Assembly: GCF_025751555.1 (NCBI RefSeq)
Contig: NZ_JAOWLB010000001.1
Coordinates: forward strand, 310,001 to 374,000
From: Ruegeria aquimaris
Lineage (GTDB): Bacteria; Pseudomonadota; Alphaproteobacteria; Rhodobacterales; Rhodobacteraceae
Length of the DNA: 64,000 nucleotides
Reading direction: 5' to 3'
The translations under genes were made by a program, and so were the position numbers. Shown here in pieces: positions 43,210 through 52,002 of the stretch. The notes below the pieces were generated by a model. That model was not told the origin of the DNA, did not search any database, and worked only from the letters and a program-made list of their open reading frames with translations. The first letter of the stretch is position 1. Every line of letters starts with the position of its first letter.

Positions 43210-44646
43210 CTACTTGATGATGATCTCCGGCCCCATCAGCGAATTGGGCAGGAAGGTCGAGAGCGGCGGAATATAGGTCACCATGATCAGGAAGACGAAC
43301 AGGACCGCAAGGAAGGGCAGCGCCGCGCGCACCACCGACATCATCGGCATACCGGCCACACCCGAGGTGACGAACAGGTTCAGACCGACCGGCGGCGTGA
43401 TCATGCCGATCTCCATGTTCACCACCATGATGATGCCCAGGTGGATCGGGTCAATGCCCAGCTCGATGGCGATCGGGAACACCAGCGGCGCCACGATCAC
43501 GATGAGGCCCGAGGGTTCCATGAACTGACCGCCGATCAGCAGGATCACGTTCACGATCACCAGGAACATCACCGGGCCGAAACCGGCATCCAGCATCGCG
43601 CCAGCGATATGCTGCGGGATCTGCTCGTCGGTCAGCACATGCTTGAGGATCAGCGCGTTGGCGATGATGAACATCAGCGTGATGGTCAGCTTGCCCGCAT
43701 CGAACAGCGTGTCACGGGTGTCGCGGTGAAAGAAGGCGGTGATCAGCGCCTGCGGCTTGTCCAACAGCGACAGCGGCCGTGGCTCGACCGAGCCGTCGGT
43801 GACGGCGGCCGCCGAAAGGCTGCGCGCCTCGCGGGGACGCAGCGGACCGATGTCGCGATAGACGAACATTGCGATGATGAAGGCATAGATCGACGCCACC
43901 GCCGCCGCTTCGGTGGGGGTAAAGATCGCCCCCGTGATCCCCGGGATGCCATAGATCCCGACCATGATGATCACGATCAGCATCAGCCCCCAGAACGCGT
44001 CGCGGAACGAGGCGCCAACTTCACCCCAGCCCTGCCATTCGCCCTTGGGCATGCCGCGCATCACCGCCATCACATAGATGGTGATCATCAGCATGAGGCC
44101 CGCCAGGATACCCGGAATGACGCCCGCCAGGAACATCCGGCCGACGCTGACATCGGTGGCCGAGGCATAGACCACCATCACGATGGACGGCGGGATCAGG
44201 ATGCCAAGCGTACCGGCGTTACAGATCACGCCAGCGGCGAAGTCACGGGTATAACCCGCCTGCCGCATCGCCGCGATGACGATGGTGCCGATGGCGACCA
44301 CGGTCGCGGGCGACGAGCCCGACAGCGCCGCGAACAGCATGCAGGCAAAGACGCCCGCAATCGCCAGGCCGCCGCGCAGGTGGCCGACGCAGGCGATGGA
44401 GAAGCGGATGATCCGCTTGGCCACGCCACCGGTGGACATGAAGCTGGAGGCCAGGATGAAGAAGGGAATGGCCAGGAGCGTGTAGTGGCCTGCCATCGCC
44501 TGGTAAAAGCTCTGTGCGATCGAGGCCAGCGAAGTGTCCGAGAAGGCCAAGAGGAAGATGATCGAGCTGAGGCCCAGCGACACCGCAATCGGCACGCCGA
44601 TCAGCAGAAAGCCCACGACCATCGTGAAAAGAATGACGACATCCAT
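43210..44646 (-). CDS. dctM: TRAP transporter large membrane subunit (DctM)
   Basis: A 478-residue membrane protein of about 12 helices that carries the Na+-driven transport path of a TRAP importer. Typical blocks are IGVPIAVSLGLSSIIFLLAF, LLAIPFFILASSFMSTGGVAKRI, LFAALSGSSPATVVAIGTI and GVICNAGTLGILIPPSI near the start, and PVGLNLFVTSGVAGMP near the end. A hydrophilic insert around 230-290 is longer than in many relatives. It starts 4 bp after dctQ and forms dctP-dctQ-dctM with the C4-dicarboxylate regulators dctBD upstream. Confidence 0.94.
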   Translation of the reverse strand: MDVVILFTMVVGFLLIGVPIAVSLGLSSIIFLLAFSDTSLASIAQSFYQAMAGHYTLLAIPFFILASSFMSTGGVAKRIIRFSIACVGHLRGGLAIAGVFACMLFAALSGSSPATVVAIGTIVIAAMRQAGYTRDFAAGVICNAGTLGILIPPSIVMVVYASATDVSVGRMFLAGVIPGILAGLMLMITIYVMAVMRGMPKGEWQGWGEVGASFRDAFWGLMLIVIIMVGIYGIPGITGAIFTPTEAAAVASIYAFIIAMFVYRDIGPLRPREARSLSAAAVTDGSVEPRPLSLLDKPQALITAFFHRDTRDTLFDAGKLTITLMFIIANALILKHVLTDEQIPQHIAGAMLDAGFGPVMFLVIVNVILLIGGQFMEPSGLIVIVAPLVFPIAIELGIDPIHLGIIMVVNMEIGMITPPVGLNLFVTSGVAGMPMMSVVRAALPFLAVLFVFLIMVTYIPPLSTFLPNSLMGPEIIIK

Positions 44647-44650
44647 CGGA

Positions 44651-45346
44651 TCAGTCCTTGTTCAGGGCGGCAGCTTCGGCCACCGCGTCTTCGGCCTCGT
44701 GGCTCACGATCAGGCTTTCGCGGGACCCGCGCAGCACGCCCAGCGTGGCCTGCACAAAGCGGAACAGCAGCAGCGCCGTGCCGAAGGGCAGGATGAAATA
44801 GGGGATCACCCGCGGCAGTTTCTCGTATTCCTCGCCGTAGTTGATCAGCGGTTCCAGCCAGCGGAAGATTTCGAGCATCGGCACTTGGTCGGTGACATAG
44901 AACGCCCGGTCGCGCACCCCTTCGGTAAAGCCCAGCGGGAACCAGCGGCCCTCGGTCGGTTGCAGCGCGGCGAAGGGCGCCCAATAGTCCCACGACCCCT
45001 TGAACAGCATGATGCCATAGAGGATGCAGCACAGGCCCGACAGCAGCGCCATCACCTTGCGGCCGCTGGGATTGAGCAGGTTGATGACCACGTCGACCCC
45101 CAGATGGGCCGTCACCTTGACGCAGTAGCTGACGCCGAAGATCACCAGCCAGGCGAACAGGATCAGCACCACTTCGAGCCCCCAGATCAGCGAGCTGTTG
45201 AAGACATAGCGCAGAACCACGTTGATGAAGGTGAGCAGGGTCATCAGGCCGAGGATGACGGCGATGGCGGTCTCCTCGAAATTGTTAATCACGCGACCGA
45301 AGGCGGACTCCGACTGGCCGGTCACGTCATGCGACGGACGAGACAT
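44651..45346 (-). CDS. dctQ: TRAP transporter small membrane subunit (DctQ)
   Basis: A 231-residue membrane protein with four main helices (for example AIAVILGLMTLLTFINVVLRYVF split over the first). It packs against DctM. The block VFGVSYCVKVTAHLGVDVVI is conserved in the family. ATG 45346 is six bases from a GGAGA site; an ATG two codons earlier would sit on that site. A longer than usual loop (about 110-190) is present between helices. It lies between dctP and dctM. Confidence 0.9.
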   Translation of the reverse strand: MSRPSHDVTGQSESAFGRVINNFEETAIAVILGLMTLLTFINVVLRYVFNSSLIWGLEVVLILFAWLVIFGVSYCVKVTAHLGVDVVINLLNPSGRKVMALLSGLCCILYGIMLFKGSWDYWAPFAALQPTEGRWFPLGFTEGVRDRAFYVTDQVPMLEIFRWLEPLINYGEEYEKLPRVIPYFILPFGTALLLFRFVQATLGVLRGSRESLIVSHEAEDAVAEAAALNKD

Positions 45347-45427
45347 GATCATTCTCCGAAAGATGGGATGATGTCCGTGTGGACAGGGAACGGGCGGCCC
45401 GGGATCCGGGCCGCCCTGCCAGGCTTA

Positions 45428-46429
45428 TCAGCTGGCGTTGTTGAACTCTTGCGCCTTGGCGATGTTGTCGGCGCCGATACCGTCCTCGAACTTGTCCCAG
45501 ACCGGTTTCATCGCATCGACCCACATCTGGCGCTGTTCGGGCGTCAGTTCGCGGATCACACCACCAGCATCCAGCACCGACTGGCGGGCGGCGGCGTCGA
45601 CGTCGCCCACGGCGGCGTTCCGCGCGTCGGTCACCTCGCTCAGGATGGTGGTGAACTGCTCGCGCACCGCCGGATCCAGGCTGTCCATCCAGTCGACCGA
45701 GGTCACCACGAGATAGTCGATGATGCCATGGTTGGTCTCGGTGATGCCGTCCTGCACCTCAAAGAACTTCTGGCCGTAGATGTTGGACCAGGTGTTCTCC
45801 TGCCCGTCGACAACGCCGGTCTGGAGCGCGCCATAGACCTCGGAGAAGGCCATCGGCTGCGGGCTGGCGCCCAGTGCTTCCATCTGTGCCACGATCACGT
45901 CGGACGGCTGCACGCGGAATTTCAGACCCTTGGCATCATCCGGCGTCATCAGCGGCTTTTTGGCCGACATCTGCTTCATGCCGTTGTGCCAGAATTCGAG
46001 GCCCAAGAGGCCACGGCGCACCATCGATTCCTTCATCGCCTGGCCGGTTTCCGACTTCTGGAACGCGTCGACAGCCGCGATGTCCTTGAACATGAAGGGC
46101 AGGTCGAAAATCTGGAACTGCTTGGTGAAGGTCTCGAATTTCGACAGCGACGGCGCGGCCAACTGGACGTTGCCCTGCAACATCGCCTCAAGCACCTGGT
46201 CATCGTTGTAGAGCGTGGAGTTCGGATAGATCTCCATGCACATCGTGCCGTTCATCTCGGCATTCACCCGCTCGGCCAGCAGCGAGGCAGCAATGCCCTT
46301 GGGGTGCTTGTCGGTGTTGGTCACATGCGCGAACTTGACGACGATCTCGCCCTCTTCGCAGCTGGCCAGGGCGGCCCCTGCGGTCACACTCAGCGCCAGC
46401 GCGGTTGCAGCGGTGGTCAGGAATTTCAT
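45428..46429 (-). CDS. dctP: TRAP transporter solute-binding protein (DctP)
   Basis: A 333-residue periplasmic protein with a signal peptide (KFLTTAATALALSVTAGAALA). It captures the substrate and delivers it to DctQM. Family marks include VVKFAHVTNTDKHPKG, the binding-site arginine in LKFRVQPSDV and GVVDGQENTWSNIYGQKFFEVQ. The arrangement next to dctBD suggests C4-dicarboxylates such as succinate, malate or fumarate. Two operator-like palindromes lie 200-250 bp upstream. ATG 46429 follows GGAGG. Confidence 0.94.
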   Translation of the reverse strand: MKFLTTAATALALSVTAGAALASCEEGEIVVKFAHVTNTDKHPKGIAASLLAERVNAEMNGTMCMEIYPNSTLYNDDQVLEAMLQGNVQLAAPSLSKFETFTKQFQIFDLPFMFKDIAAVDAFQKSETGQAMKESMVRRGLLGLEFWHNGMKQMSAKKPLMTPDDAKGLKFRVQPSDVIVAQMEALGASPQPMAFSEVYGALQTGVVDGQENTWSNIYGQKFFEVQDGITETNHGIIDYLVVTSVDWMDSLDPAVREQFTTILSEVTDARNAAVGDVDAAARQSVLDAGGVIRELTPEQRQMWVDAMKPVWDKFEDGIGADNIAKAQEFNNAS

Positions 46430-46626
46430 ATTCGGTCTCCTCCCGAAATTCTTGGTTGTGCTCCTCTGGGCGCCTTCCTCAAGGCACCGCATGGCGGGCA
46501 GTGAAGCGATTCGTCACGTTACGCTCAACAAATAGTCGCATCAGGGCCAAGGGTGGTGTTTTATGACCTGATTTCAGATGGTTGAGGAAAGATCAGTGAG
46601 GGACTCATCAACTCCGTTCACGCGTC

Positions 46627-46644
46627 TGTGCGGAAATCCGCACA
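46627..46644. promoter_or_regulatory. Operator palindrome 1, probable DctD site
   Basis: TGTGCGGAAATCCGCACA has 8-bp perfect arms. Its centre is 32 bp, three helical turns, from the second copy. The sequence agrees with the DctD-type activator sites upstream of rhizobial dctA as I recall them. Confidence 0.75.
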
Positions 46645-46658
46645 GCCTGATCCGGCCC

Positions 46659-46676
46659 TGTGCGGATTTCCGCACA
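46659..46676. promoter_or_regulatory. Operator palindrome 2, probable DctD site
   Basis: TGTGCGGATTTCCGCACA differs from the first site only at its centre. The pair would let two regulator dimers bind on the same face of the DNA. Confidence 0.75.
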
Positions 46677-46709
46677 AGCAGGGCGAATCGCCTGGACCCG
46701 GTGAGTCGG

Positions 46710-46744
46710 GCGCGGAAGAAAACTCGTCGAGTTTTCTTCCGCGC
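46710..46744 (-). terminator. Long hairpin downstream of dctBD
   Basis: GCGCGGAAGAAAACTCG (46710-46726) and CGAGTTTTCTTCCGCGC (46728-46744) form an almost continuous 17-bp inverted repeat, 17 nt after the dctD stop. It lacks a separate T-run outside the stem, so it may act as a processing or blocking structure as well as a terminator. Confidence 0.65.
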
Positions 46745-46760
46745 GCCCCAGCCCGATCCG

Positions 46761-47990
46761 TCAGCGCCGGTAAGTCTCGGGCTTGATGCCATAGCGGGCA
46801 AGCTTGTCGTAGAAGGTCTTGCGCGGCAGTTTCAGCGCCTGCGCCGCCTCCGAGGCATGGCCGTTATGCCGCCCCAGCGCCGCGATCAAAAGCGAGCGTT
46901 CGACCCGCGCCATCTGCTCGCTCAGCCCCAGTTCGGCAGCCTCGGCCACCTCCTCGGGCATGCCCAGAACGAACCGCATCGCCGCCGACATCAGTGACCG
47001 CGCATTGCCCGGCCAGCTTTGCGCCATCAGCGCCGCCAGGAAATCGGGCGTGACTTCGGGCACCGGGATGCCCGCCTGCTCCGCCGCCTGCACCACATAG
47101 TGGCGGAAGATCACCGGGATATCCTCGGGCCGCTCGGCCAGCGAGGGGATGCGCACCCGCATCCCTTCGAGGCGATAGAACAGATCGGCGTTGAACCGCT
47201 CCTGCTCTACCAGCGCGGCCAGATCGGCGGTGGTGCCCGCCAAGAGCCGCGCGCCCCTGCCCTGTTCGATCTGTTCCAGCGCCGCGTACTGGCTGGCCTG
47301 CGACAGGGCCGAGACCTCGTCCAGGAACACCGATCCCTCGGCCGCGTCCTTGCAGAGCCGGGTGAACTCGGCCGCGTCCAACCCCGCAGCGGGCCGTTTC
47401 AGGAACGGCCCCTGTGCGCGCGGCGACATCAGGTGAATGACCTCTGCCACCTTGGAGATGCCGCTGCCCGCAGGCCCGGTCACCAGCACCTCGGCCAGCG
47501 TCGGGGCCACCGTACGCACCCGCTCGCGCAGCGCCTCGGATTGCGGCGAGCTGCCGAAGAGCAGCCGCGCCGCCGGATCGCCGCGTTCGAGCTGCCGTTT
47601 CAGCGCGCGGGTCTCCAGCACCTGCGCCCGCGCCCCGATGCCGCGCCCGATCACCGCCAGCAGATCGGCGGCGGCACAGGGTTTTTCCAGGAAATCAAAC
47701 GCGCCCTCGCCCATCGCCTTGACCGCCATCGGGATATCGCCCTCGCCGGTCAGCAGGATCACCGGCAGTTCCGGATCGGTCTCGCGCGCGTAGTTCAAGA
47801 GGTGAAAACCGTCCCGCCCCGGCATCCGGATGTCGGACACGATGACGCCTTCGAACCGGGGCGTGATATGGTCCTTGGCCGCCACGAAGGACCCTGCCGT
47901 CACCGCCTCGTACTCGGCCAGTTCCAGCGTCTGGCTCAGCGCCTCGCGCACGGCGGCATCGTCATCGACCAACAGAACCTTGCGGATCAT
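46761..47990 (-). CDS. dctD: DctD-like response regulator with degenerate AAA+ domain
   Basis: A 409-residue NtrC-family response regulator. The receiver domain is intact (LLVDDD, phospho-acceptor in VIVSDIRMPGRDG, LLTGEGD, FLEKP). The AAA+ domain is not: the P-loop reads GPAGSGISK with Ile where the ATP-binding Lys should be. The segment between FLKRPAAGLDAAEF and GSVFLDEVSALS is shortened, so the GAFTGA loop that contacts sigma54 is absent. Walker B and the arginine-finger region (RFNADLFYRLEG) remain. A Fis-type HTH closes the protein (HASEAAQALKLPRKTFYDKLARYG). It probably activates by a sigma54-independent route, as known for R. capsulatus NtrC. It overlaps dctB by four bases. Confidence 0.9.
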   Translation of the reverse strand: MIRKVLLVDDDAAVREALSQTLELAEYEAVTAGSFVAAKDHITPRFEGVIVSDIRMPGRDGFHLLNYARETDPELPVILLTGEGDIPMAVKAMGEGAFDFLEKPCAAADLLAVIGRGIGARAQVLETRALKRQLERGDPAARLLFGSSPQSEALRERVRTVAPTLAEVLVTGPAGSGISKVAEVIHLMSPRAQGPFLKRPAAGLDAAEFTRLCKDAAEGSVFLDEVSALSQASQYAALEQIEQGRGARLLAGTTADLAALVEQERFNADLFYRLEGMRVRIPSLAERPEDIPVIFRHYVVQAAEQAGIPVPEVTPDFLAALMAQSWPGNARSLMSAAMRFVLGMPEEVAEAAELGLSEQMARVERSLLIAALGRHNGHASEAAQALKLPRKTFYDKLARYGIKPETYRR

Positions 47991-49720
47991 GCCGCCTCAT
48001 CCTCTCTGTAACGTTCCAGTTCCACGGTGAAGGTCGCGCCCTCGCCCGAGTTCTCGCCCCGGATATTGCCGCCAAAGCTCTGCACCAGCCCGTAAGAGAT
48101 CGACAGGCCCAGCCCCATCCCCTCGGAACTGCCCACCGCCTTGGTGGAATAGAAGGGCTCGAAAATCTTCTCGGGGTCGGCGATGCCCGGCCCGCTATCG
48201 GATACGGTGACCATCAGCCGCGCGCCCTCGACCACCCGGATGCGGATGCGCCGGTCCCGGGTTGCTGACATGGCGTCGGCGGCATTGGTGATCAGGTTGA
48301 CGAATACCTGTACCAGCCGCACCTCGCCGCCCCAGGCCAGCGCCGGGCTTTCGGGCGGTTGCCAGTCCATGGTGATCCCGTCCGCCGCGATCCGGGTTTC
48401 GGTCAGCTCGATCGCGGTGGCGATCACCTGGGCCAGGTCGACCCGGTTCATCGGTTCGCTTTCGTTGCGGGCAAAGGCGCGCAGGTTCTTGATGATCCGC
48501 GCCATCCGTGCCGCCATGTCCGAGATCCGGGTCAGGTTCTCGCCCGCCTTGTCCTGACGCCCGCGCGTCAGGAAGGCCGCGCCATTGTCGGCGAACTGCC
48601 GGATCGCCATCAGCGGCTGGTTCAGCTCGTGACTGATCCCCGCCGACATCTGGCCCAGCGCGCTCAGCTTGCCGGCCTGCACCAGCTCGGCCTGCGCCCG
48701 TTTCAGCGCCGCCTCGGCCTCCTGCCGCTCGGCCACCTCGCGGCGCAGTGCGCTGTTGGCCGCCGTCAGCGCCCGTGTCCGCTGCGCCACCCGGCTTTCC
48801 AGTACCTGATTGGCCTCGGCCAGGGTGCGGCGCCGCTCGGTCGCGAGATAGAGCATGGCGCCAAAGGCCAGGCAGATCGCCGCCACCGCCGCCGCCTGCA
48901 ACCAGGCGATCCGCTGCGCCGGGGCGATATCGACCACGACCTCGCCGGTCATGCCGATCACCGGCAGCGCCCGTGACAGATGCAGCGCCCGCCTGGGCAG
49001 GTACGGCCCCCAGTCCAGATGCCAGATCTCGTGCCCGGCCACCCAGCGCGCCTGGAACGGCCGCGACGGCCCCTTGGCAGGGACCAGCCCCGGCTGACCC
49101 GCCGGGCGGGTCCACCACAACAGCTCGCTCCGGTTCGAGATAAAGACCACGCCCGAGGCATCGGTAAAGAACACGGCTGGCGTATTGCCGCGCCAATCCC
49201 ATTCCAGATGCGCGATATCCACCGCCACGATCATTGCGCCGCGCACCTTGCCATCGGGGCCGAATGCGGGCGCGGCATAGTAAAAGGCGCGCTGGTCCAG
49301 CGGATGCTGGACGCCATGTTCGCTGCCCAGCGCCCCATGCAGCGCGCGCCGGAAATAGCCTGTCTGCGACACATCCCCAAACGACGTGCCGCGCGCCGAG
49401 ACCCGCACCGCCCCGCGGGTATCGGCATAGAGGACCTCCAACGCCGATGTCTTGTCCGCGATATCCAGAAACAGCGCCTGTGCCCGCCGCTGCCCCTCTC
49501 TGGTGCCCAGATCGTCCAGCGCCGGGTGATCGGCCAGGAGAACGGCGGTTTCCTGGTACCGCTGCAACTGCGCGGTCAGCCGGTCGGTGGCCAGCTCCAG
49601 ATCGGCCTCGGCCCGCTGCGACAGCTGCCCCAGCGCCTGGCGTAGCCCATAGGACCAGACGCCGGTCGCCATCAGGCCGACCGCCGCCAGAAAGCCGAGG
49701 ATGATCCACCAGCGCCGCAT
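47987..49720 (-). CDS. dctB: C4-dicarboxylate sensor histidine kinase (DctB)
   Basis: A 577-residue membrane sensor. Two membrane segments (about 4-24 and 269-291) enclose a periplasmic Cache-type sensory domain of about 240 residues that should bind dicarboxylates. A coiled linker follows, then the phospho-acceptor box GISHELNQPLMAIRQF. The ATPase domain has N (LITNAADAM), G1 (DSGPGIAD) and G2 (GMGLGLSISYGL) boxes. It is the cognate kinase of the overlapping dctD and completes the dctBD-dctPQM unit. Confidence 0.93.
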   Translation of the reverse strand: MRRWWIILGFLAAVGLMATGVWSYGLRQALGQLSQRAEADLELATDRLTAQLQRYQETAVLLADHPALDDLGTREGQRRAQALFLDIADKTSALEVLYADTRGAVRVSARGTSFGDVSQTGYFRRALHGALGSEHGVQHPLDQRAFYYAAPAFGPDGKVRGAMIVAVDIAHLEWDWRGNTPAVFFTDASGVVFISNRSELLWWTRPAGQPGLVPAKGPSRPFQARWVAGHEIWHLDWGPYLPRRALHLSRALPVIGMTGEVVVDIAPAQRIAWLQAAAVAAICLAFGAMLYLATERRRTLAEANQVLESRVAQRTRALTAANSALRREVAERQEAEAALKRAQAELVQAGKLSALGQMSAGISHELNQPLMAIRQFADNGAAFLTRGRQDKAGENLTRISDMAARMARIIKNLRAFARNESEPMNRVDLAQVIATAIELTETRIAADGITMDWQPPESPALAWGGEVRLVQVFVNLITNAADAMSATRDRRIRIRVVEGARLMVTVSDSGPGIADPEKIFEPFYSTKAVGSSEGMGLGLSISYGLVQSFGGNIRGENSGEGATFTVELERYREDEAA

Positions 49721-49768
49721 ATCCTAGGGTCTTGCATCCGCGCGCCGCCAAGGCAAGGGTGCAGTGCC

Positions 49769-50947
49769 ATGAAGACCCTGAACCAGTCCCCCACCGACCC
49801 GGATTTTGTCCAGAACCCCTATCGGTTCTACGCCCGCGCCCGCGCGGCGGGGCCGCTGCATCTGTGGGCCGAATACGGCATGGTCGCGGCCTTTGACCAC
49901 GCCAGTGTGGCGGCCCTCCTGCGCGACCGCCGCTTCGGGCGCGAGCCGCTGACCCCGATCACCGGCCCCGATCACCTCGCCCCCTGGCTGATGGTCGAAC
50001 GCCACTCGCTGCTCGAGGCCGAACCGCCCCGCCACACAAGGCTGCGCGCGCTGGTGATGCGCGCCTTCACCTCGCGCGCCATCGCCGATCTGGCCCCGGG
50101 GATCGAGGCGCTCTGCCACCGCCTGATCGACGATTTCCCAGCGGGCGAGGTCGACCTGCTCAGCGCCTATTGCACCCAGGTGCCGGTGATCACCATCTGC
50201 CGCCTGCTGGGGGTGCCCGAGACGATGGCGCCGCAGCTTCTGGACTGGTCGCACGCGATGGTGGCGATGTACCAGGCGGGCCGCTCGCGCATCACGGAAG
50301 AGGCCGCCGCCCGCGCCAGCGCCGATTTCTCGGCCTTCCTGCGCGGCTATATAGACAGCCGCCGCCGCGCCCCGGGCGACGATCTGATCACCCAGTTGAT
50401 CGCGGCCGAGGAACAGGGCGACCGGCTGTCGCCCGACGAACTGATCGCCACCTGCATCCTGCTCCTGAACGCCGGGCACGAGGCCACGGTGCATGCGCTC
50501 GGCAACGGCATTCGCACGCTGCTTGACACCGGCACCGGGCCCGAATGGCTCACCCCCGCCCGTATCGACACCACCATCGAGGAGCTCTTGCGCTTCGATC
50601 CGCCCCTGCACATGTTCACCCGCTACGCCTATACCGAGGCCGAGATCGCGGGCCATAGCTTTCGCCGCGGCGACCAAGTGGCGCTGCTGCTGGGGGCCGC
50701 CAACCGTGACCCGGCGCTCTGGCCCGATCCCGACCGGTTCGACCCGGCCCGCCCGATCCAGACCAACACCAGCTTTGGCGGCGGGCTGCATTTCTGCGTC
50801 GGCGCGCCGCTCGCGCGGTTGGAAATGCGCCTCGCCCTGCCGATCCTGTTCGACCGCTGCCCGCATCTGCGCCTGGCCGAACCGCCCGCCTTCTCGAACA
50901 GTTACCACTTCCACGGGCTCGGCGCGCTCCGCGTCCATCCCGCCTGA
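49769..50947 (+). CDS. Cytochrome P450
   Basis: A 392-residue soluble bacterial P450 monooxygenase. It has the I-helix oxygen-activation motif LNAGHEATVHALGNG, the ExxR pair in EELLRFDPPL, the R of FDPARP and the haem-thiolate loop FGGGLHFCVGAPLARLEM. No ferredoxin or ferredoxin reductase gene adjoins, so its redox partners are elsewhere (a ferredoxin reductase lies 4 kb away). The substrate cannot be predicted. It is divergent from dctB and convergent with the Lrp gene across a GGAGTATTT element. Confidence 0.94.
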   Translation: MKTLNQSPTDPDFVQNPYRFYARARAAGPLHLWAEYGMVAAFDHASVAALLRDRRFGREPLTPITGPDHLAPWLMVERHSLLEAEPPRHTRLRALVMRAFTSRAIADLAPGIEALCHRLIDDFPAGEVDLLSAYCTQVPVITICRLLGVPETMAPQLLDWSHAMVAMYQAGRSRITEEAAARASADFSAFLRGYIDSRRRAPGDDLITQLIAAEEQGDRLSPDELIATCILLLNAGHEATVHALGNGIRTLLDTGTGPEWLTPARIDTTIEELLRFDPPLHMFTRYAYTEAEIAGHSFRRGDQVALLLGAANRDPALWPDPDRFDPARPIQTNTSFGGGLHFCVGAPLARLEMRLALPILFDRCPHLRLAEPPAFSNSYHFHGLGALRVHPA

Positions 50948-51017
50948 CCTGCCCCTTCATTTCGCCTGAAATACTCCGGGGGGAGGCGCCGCAGGCGACG
51001 GGGGGCAGCGCCCCCCA
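50948..51017 (-). repeat. GGAGTATTT intergenic element, copy 2
   Basis: Read on the minus strand: palindrome GGGGGGC-GCT-GCCCCCC (51016-51000), GC-rich spacer, CCCCCGGAGTATTT, then GGCGAAATGAAGGGGC. This is the same order as at 35054-35116. It fills the whole gap between two convergent genes and may serve as their shared terminator. Confidence 0.8.
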
Positions 51018-51023
51018 ACACGC

Positions 51024-51485
51024 CTATAGTGGCAGCATGGTGGTCGACTTGATCTCTTCCATCGACAACAGGGCTGTCACGTTATGCACCCGTACCTCTG
51101 AAATCAGCGCCTGATAGAAGGCATCGTAGGCGCGCGCGTTCTTCACCCGTACCTTGAGGATATAGTCGATATCGCCCGCCAGCCGGTGCGCCTCCTGTAC
51201 CTCGGGCCGGCCCTGCAACGCCTTGAGGAAATCGCGCTGCCATTCCGCCTCGTGTTCCGACGTGCGGATCAGCACAAAGAAACAGGCCTCGAACCCCAGC
51301 GCCTCGGGGTCCAGGATCACCGTCTGCTGGCCGATCACCCCGGCCGATTTCAGCTTGCGGATGCGATTCCAAACCGGCGTCTTGGAGCTGCCCACCCGGC
51401 TGGCGATATCGTCCAGCGACTGGCTGGCGTCGCGTTGCAGCTCCACCAGAATTTTCCGATCGGTTTCATCAATGCGCACCGACAT
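51024..51485 (-). CDS. Lrp/AsnC-family transcriptional regulator
   Basis: A 153-residue regulator with an N-terminal HTH (ETDRKILVELQRDASQSLDDIASRVG) and a C-terminal RAM effector-binding domain (ACFFVLIRTSEHEAEWQRDF and LAGDIDYILKVRV). ATG 51485 gives MSVRIDETDRK. It is divergent from the sulfite-reduction operon, so it most likely controls it, perhaps in response to cysteine or another amino acid. Two short palindromes occur in the shared 139-bp promoter region. Confidence 0.92.
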   Translation of the reverse strand: MSVRIDETDRKILVELQRDASQSLDDIASRVGSSKTPVWNRIRKLKSAGVIGQQTVILDPEALGFEACFFVLIRTSEHEAEWQRDFLKALQGRPEVQEAHRLAGDIDYILKVRVKNARAYDAFYQALISEVRVHNVTALLSMEEIKSTTMLPL

Positions 51486-51624
51486 TCCTGTTTTCCTTCC
51501 AGTTCGAAACATATGTTCTATTTCGCCCACATGGAGGAACAAGTTTCCTTATTTACTCCACCATCTGGCTTTGATTGGGAAATATTCCCTATATTGAGAT
51601 CCAAGTCAAACAGGAGCGAAACCG
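51486..51624. promoter_or_regulatory. Divergent lrp-cys promoter region with palindromes
   Basis: The gap is AT-rich. It contains AACATATGTT (51508-51517), perfectly symmetric, and GGGAAATATTCCC (51577-51589), directly followed by TATATT, a likely -10 box of the cys operon. Both palindromes suit a dimeric regulator such as the adjacent Lrp protein. Confidence 0.45.
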
Positions 51625-51939
51625 ATGGCCCGCGCATTCACCCCCAAGGTGGTCACCGCCAATGACCTGATCGAAGGCGACGTGATCTATCAGACCGCAG
51701 ATGACCGCTGGTCGCGCGATCTGGCCGAGGCCGAGCTGATCACCGACGAGGCGCATGCCCAGCTGCGCCTGCTCGATGCCGCCCGGCAAGCATCCAGGGT
51801 GGTCGGCGCCTACCTGGCCGACGTCCGGCCCGGCCCGAACGGGCCCGAGCCGGTTCATTTCCGAGAGGATTTCCGCCGCACCGGGCCATCGAACTACGCC
51901 CATGGCAAACAGGAAACCTCTCCGCAGCCCCGGGCCTGA
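51625..51939 (+). CDS. DUF2849 protein of the sulfite-reduction operon
   Basis: A 104-residue protein beginning FTPKVVTANDLIEGDVIYQTADDRWSRDLAEAELITDE, which matches the DUF2849 family found next to cysI in Rhodobacteraceae and rhizobia. The function is unknown; constant linkage to assimilatory sulfite reductase suggests an accessory or regulatory role there. In many relatives a siroheme synthase gene precedes it, but here it is the first gene after the promoter. cysI follows 63 bp later. Confidence 0.85.
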   Translation: MARAFTPKVVTANDLIEGDVIYQTADDRWSRDLAEAELITDEAHAQLRLLDAARQASRVVGAYLADVRPGPNGPEPVHFREDFRRTGPSNYAHGKQETSPQPRA

Positions 51940-52002
51940 TCCAAGGCCCCCCTCTCCCCTCAAAAGGCCCCAGGTCCGGGGCTGCACCAAGGACAGCCAG
52001 AC

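Larger units (their letters stand above)
46430..46760. promoter_or_regulatory. dctD-dctP control region
   Basis: This 331-bp gap contains, in minus-strand order, the dctD terminator hairpin, two 18-bp palindromes and the dctP promoter. I looked for a sigma54 promoter (TGGCAC-N5-TTGC) upstream of dctP and found none with correct spacing. An AT-rich CTATTT lies about 100 bp from the nearer palindrome and could be part of a sigma70 -10 box. Confidence 0.55.

Noticed and set aside
44534-46504. 656-codon frame opposite dctQ and dctP
   Set aside because: No recognisable domain, and it runs antisense across two separate genes and their intergenic gap.
46430-46626. Sigma54 promoter upstream of dctP
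   Set aside because: TGGCCC and TGCG near 46536-46550 on the minus strand have spacing three bases too short for a -24/-12 promoter.
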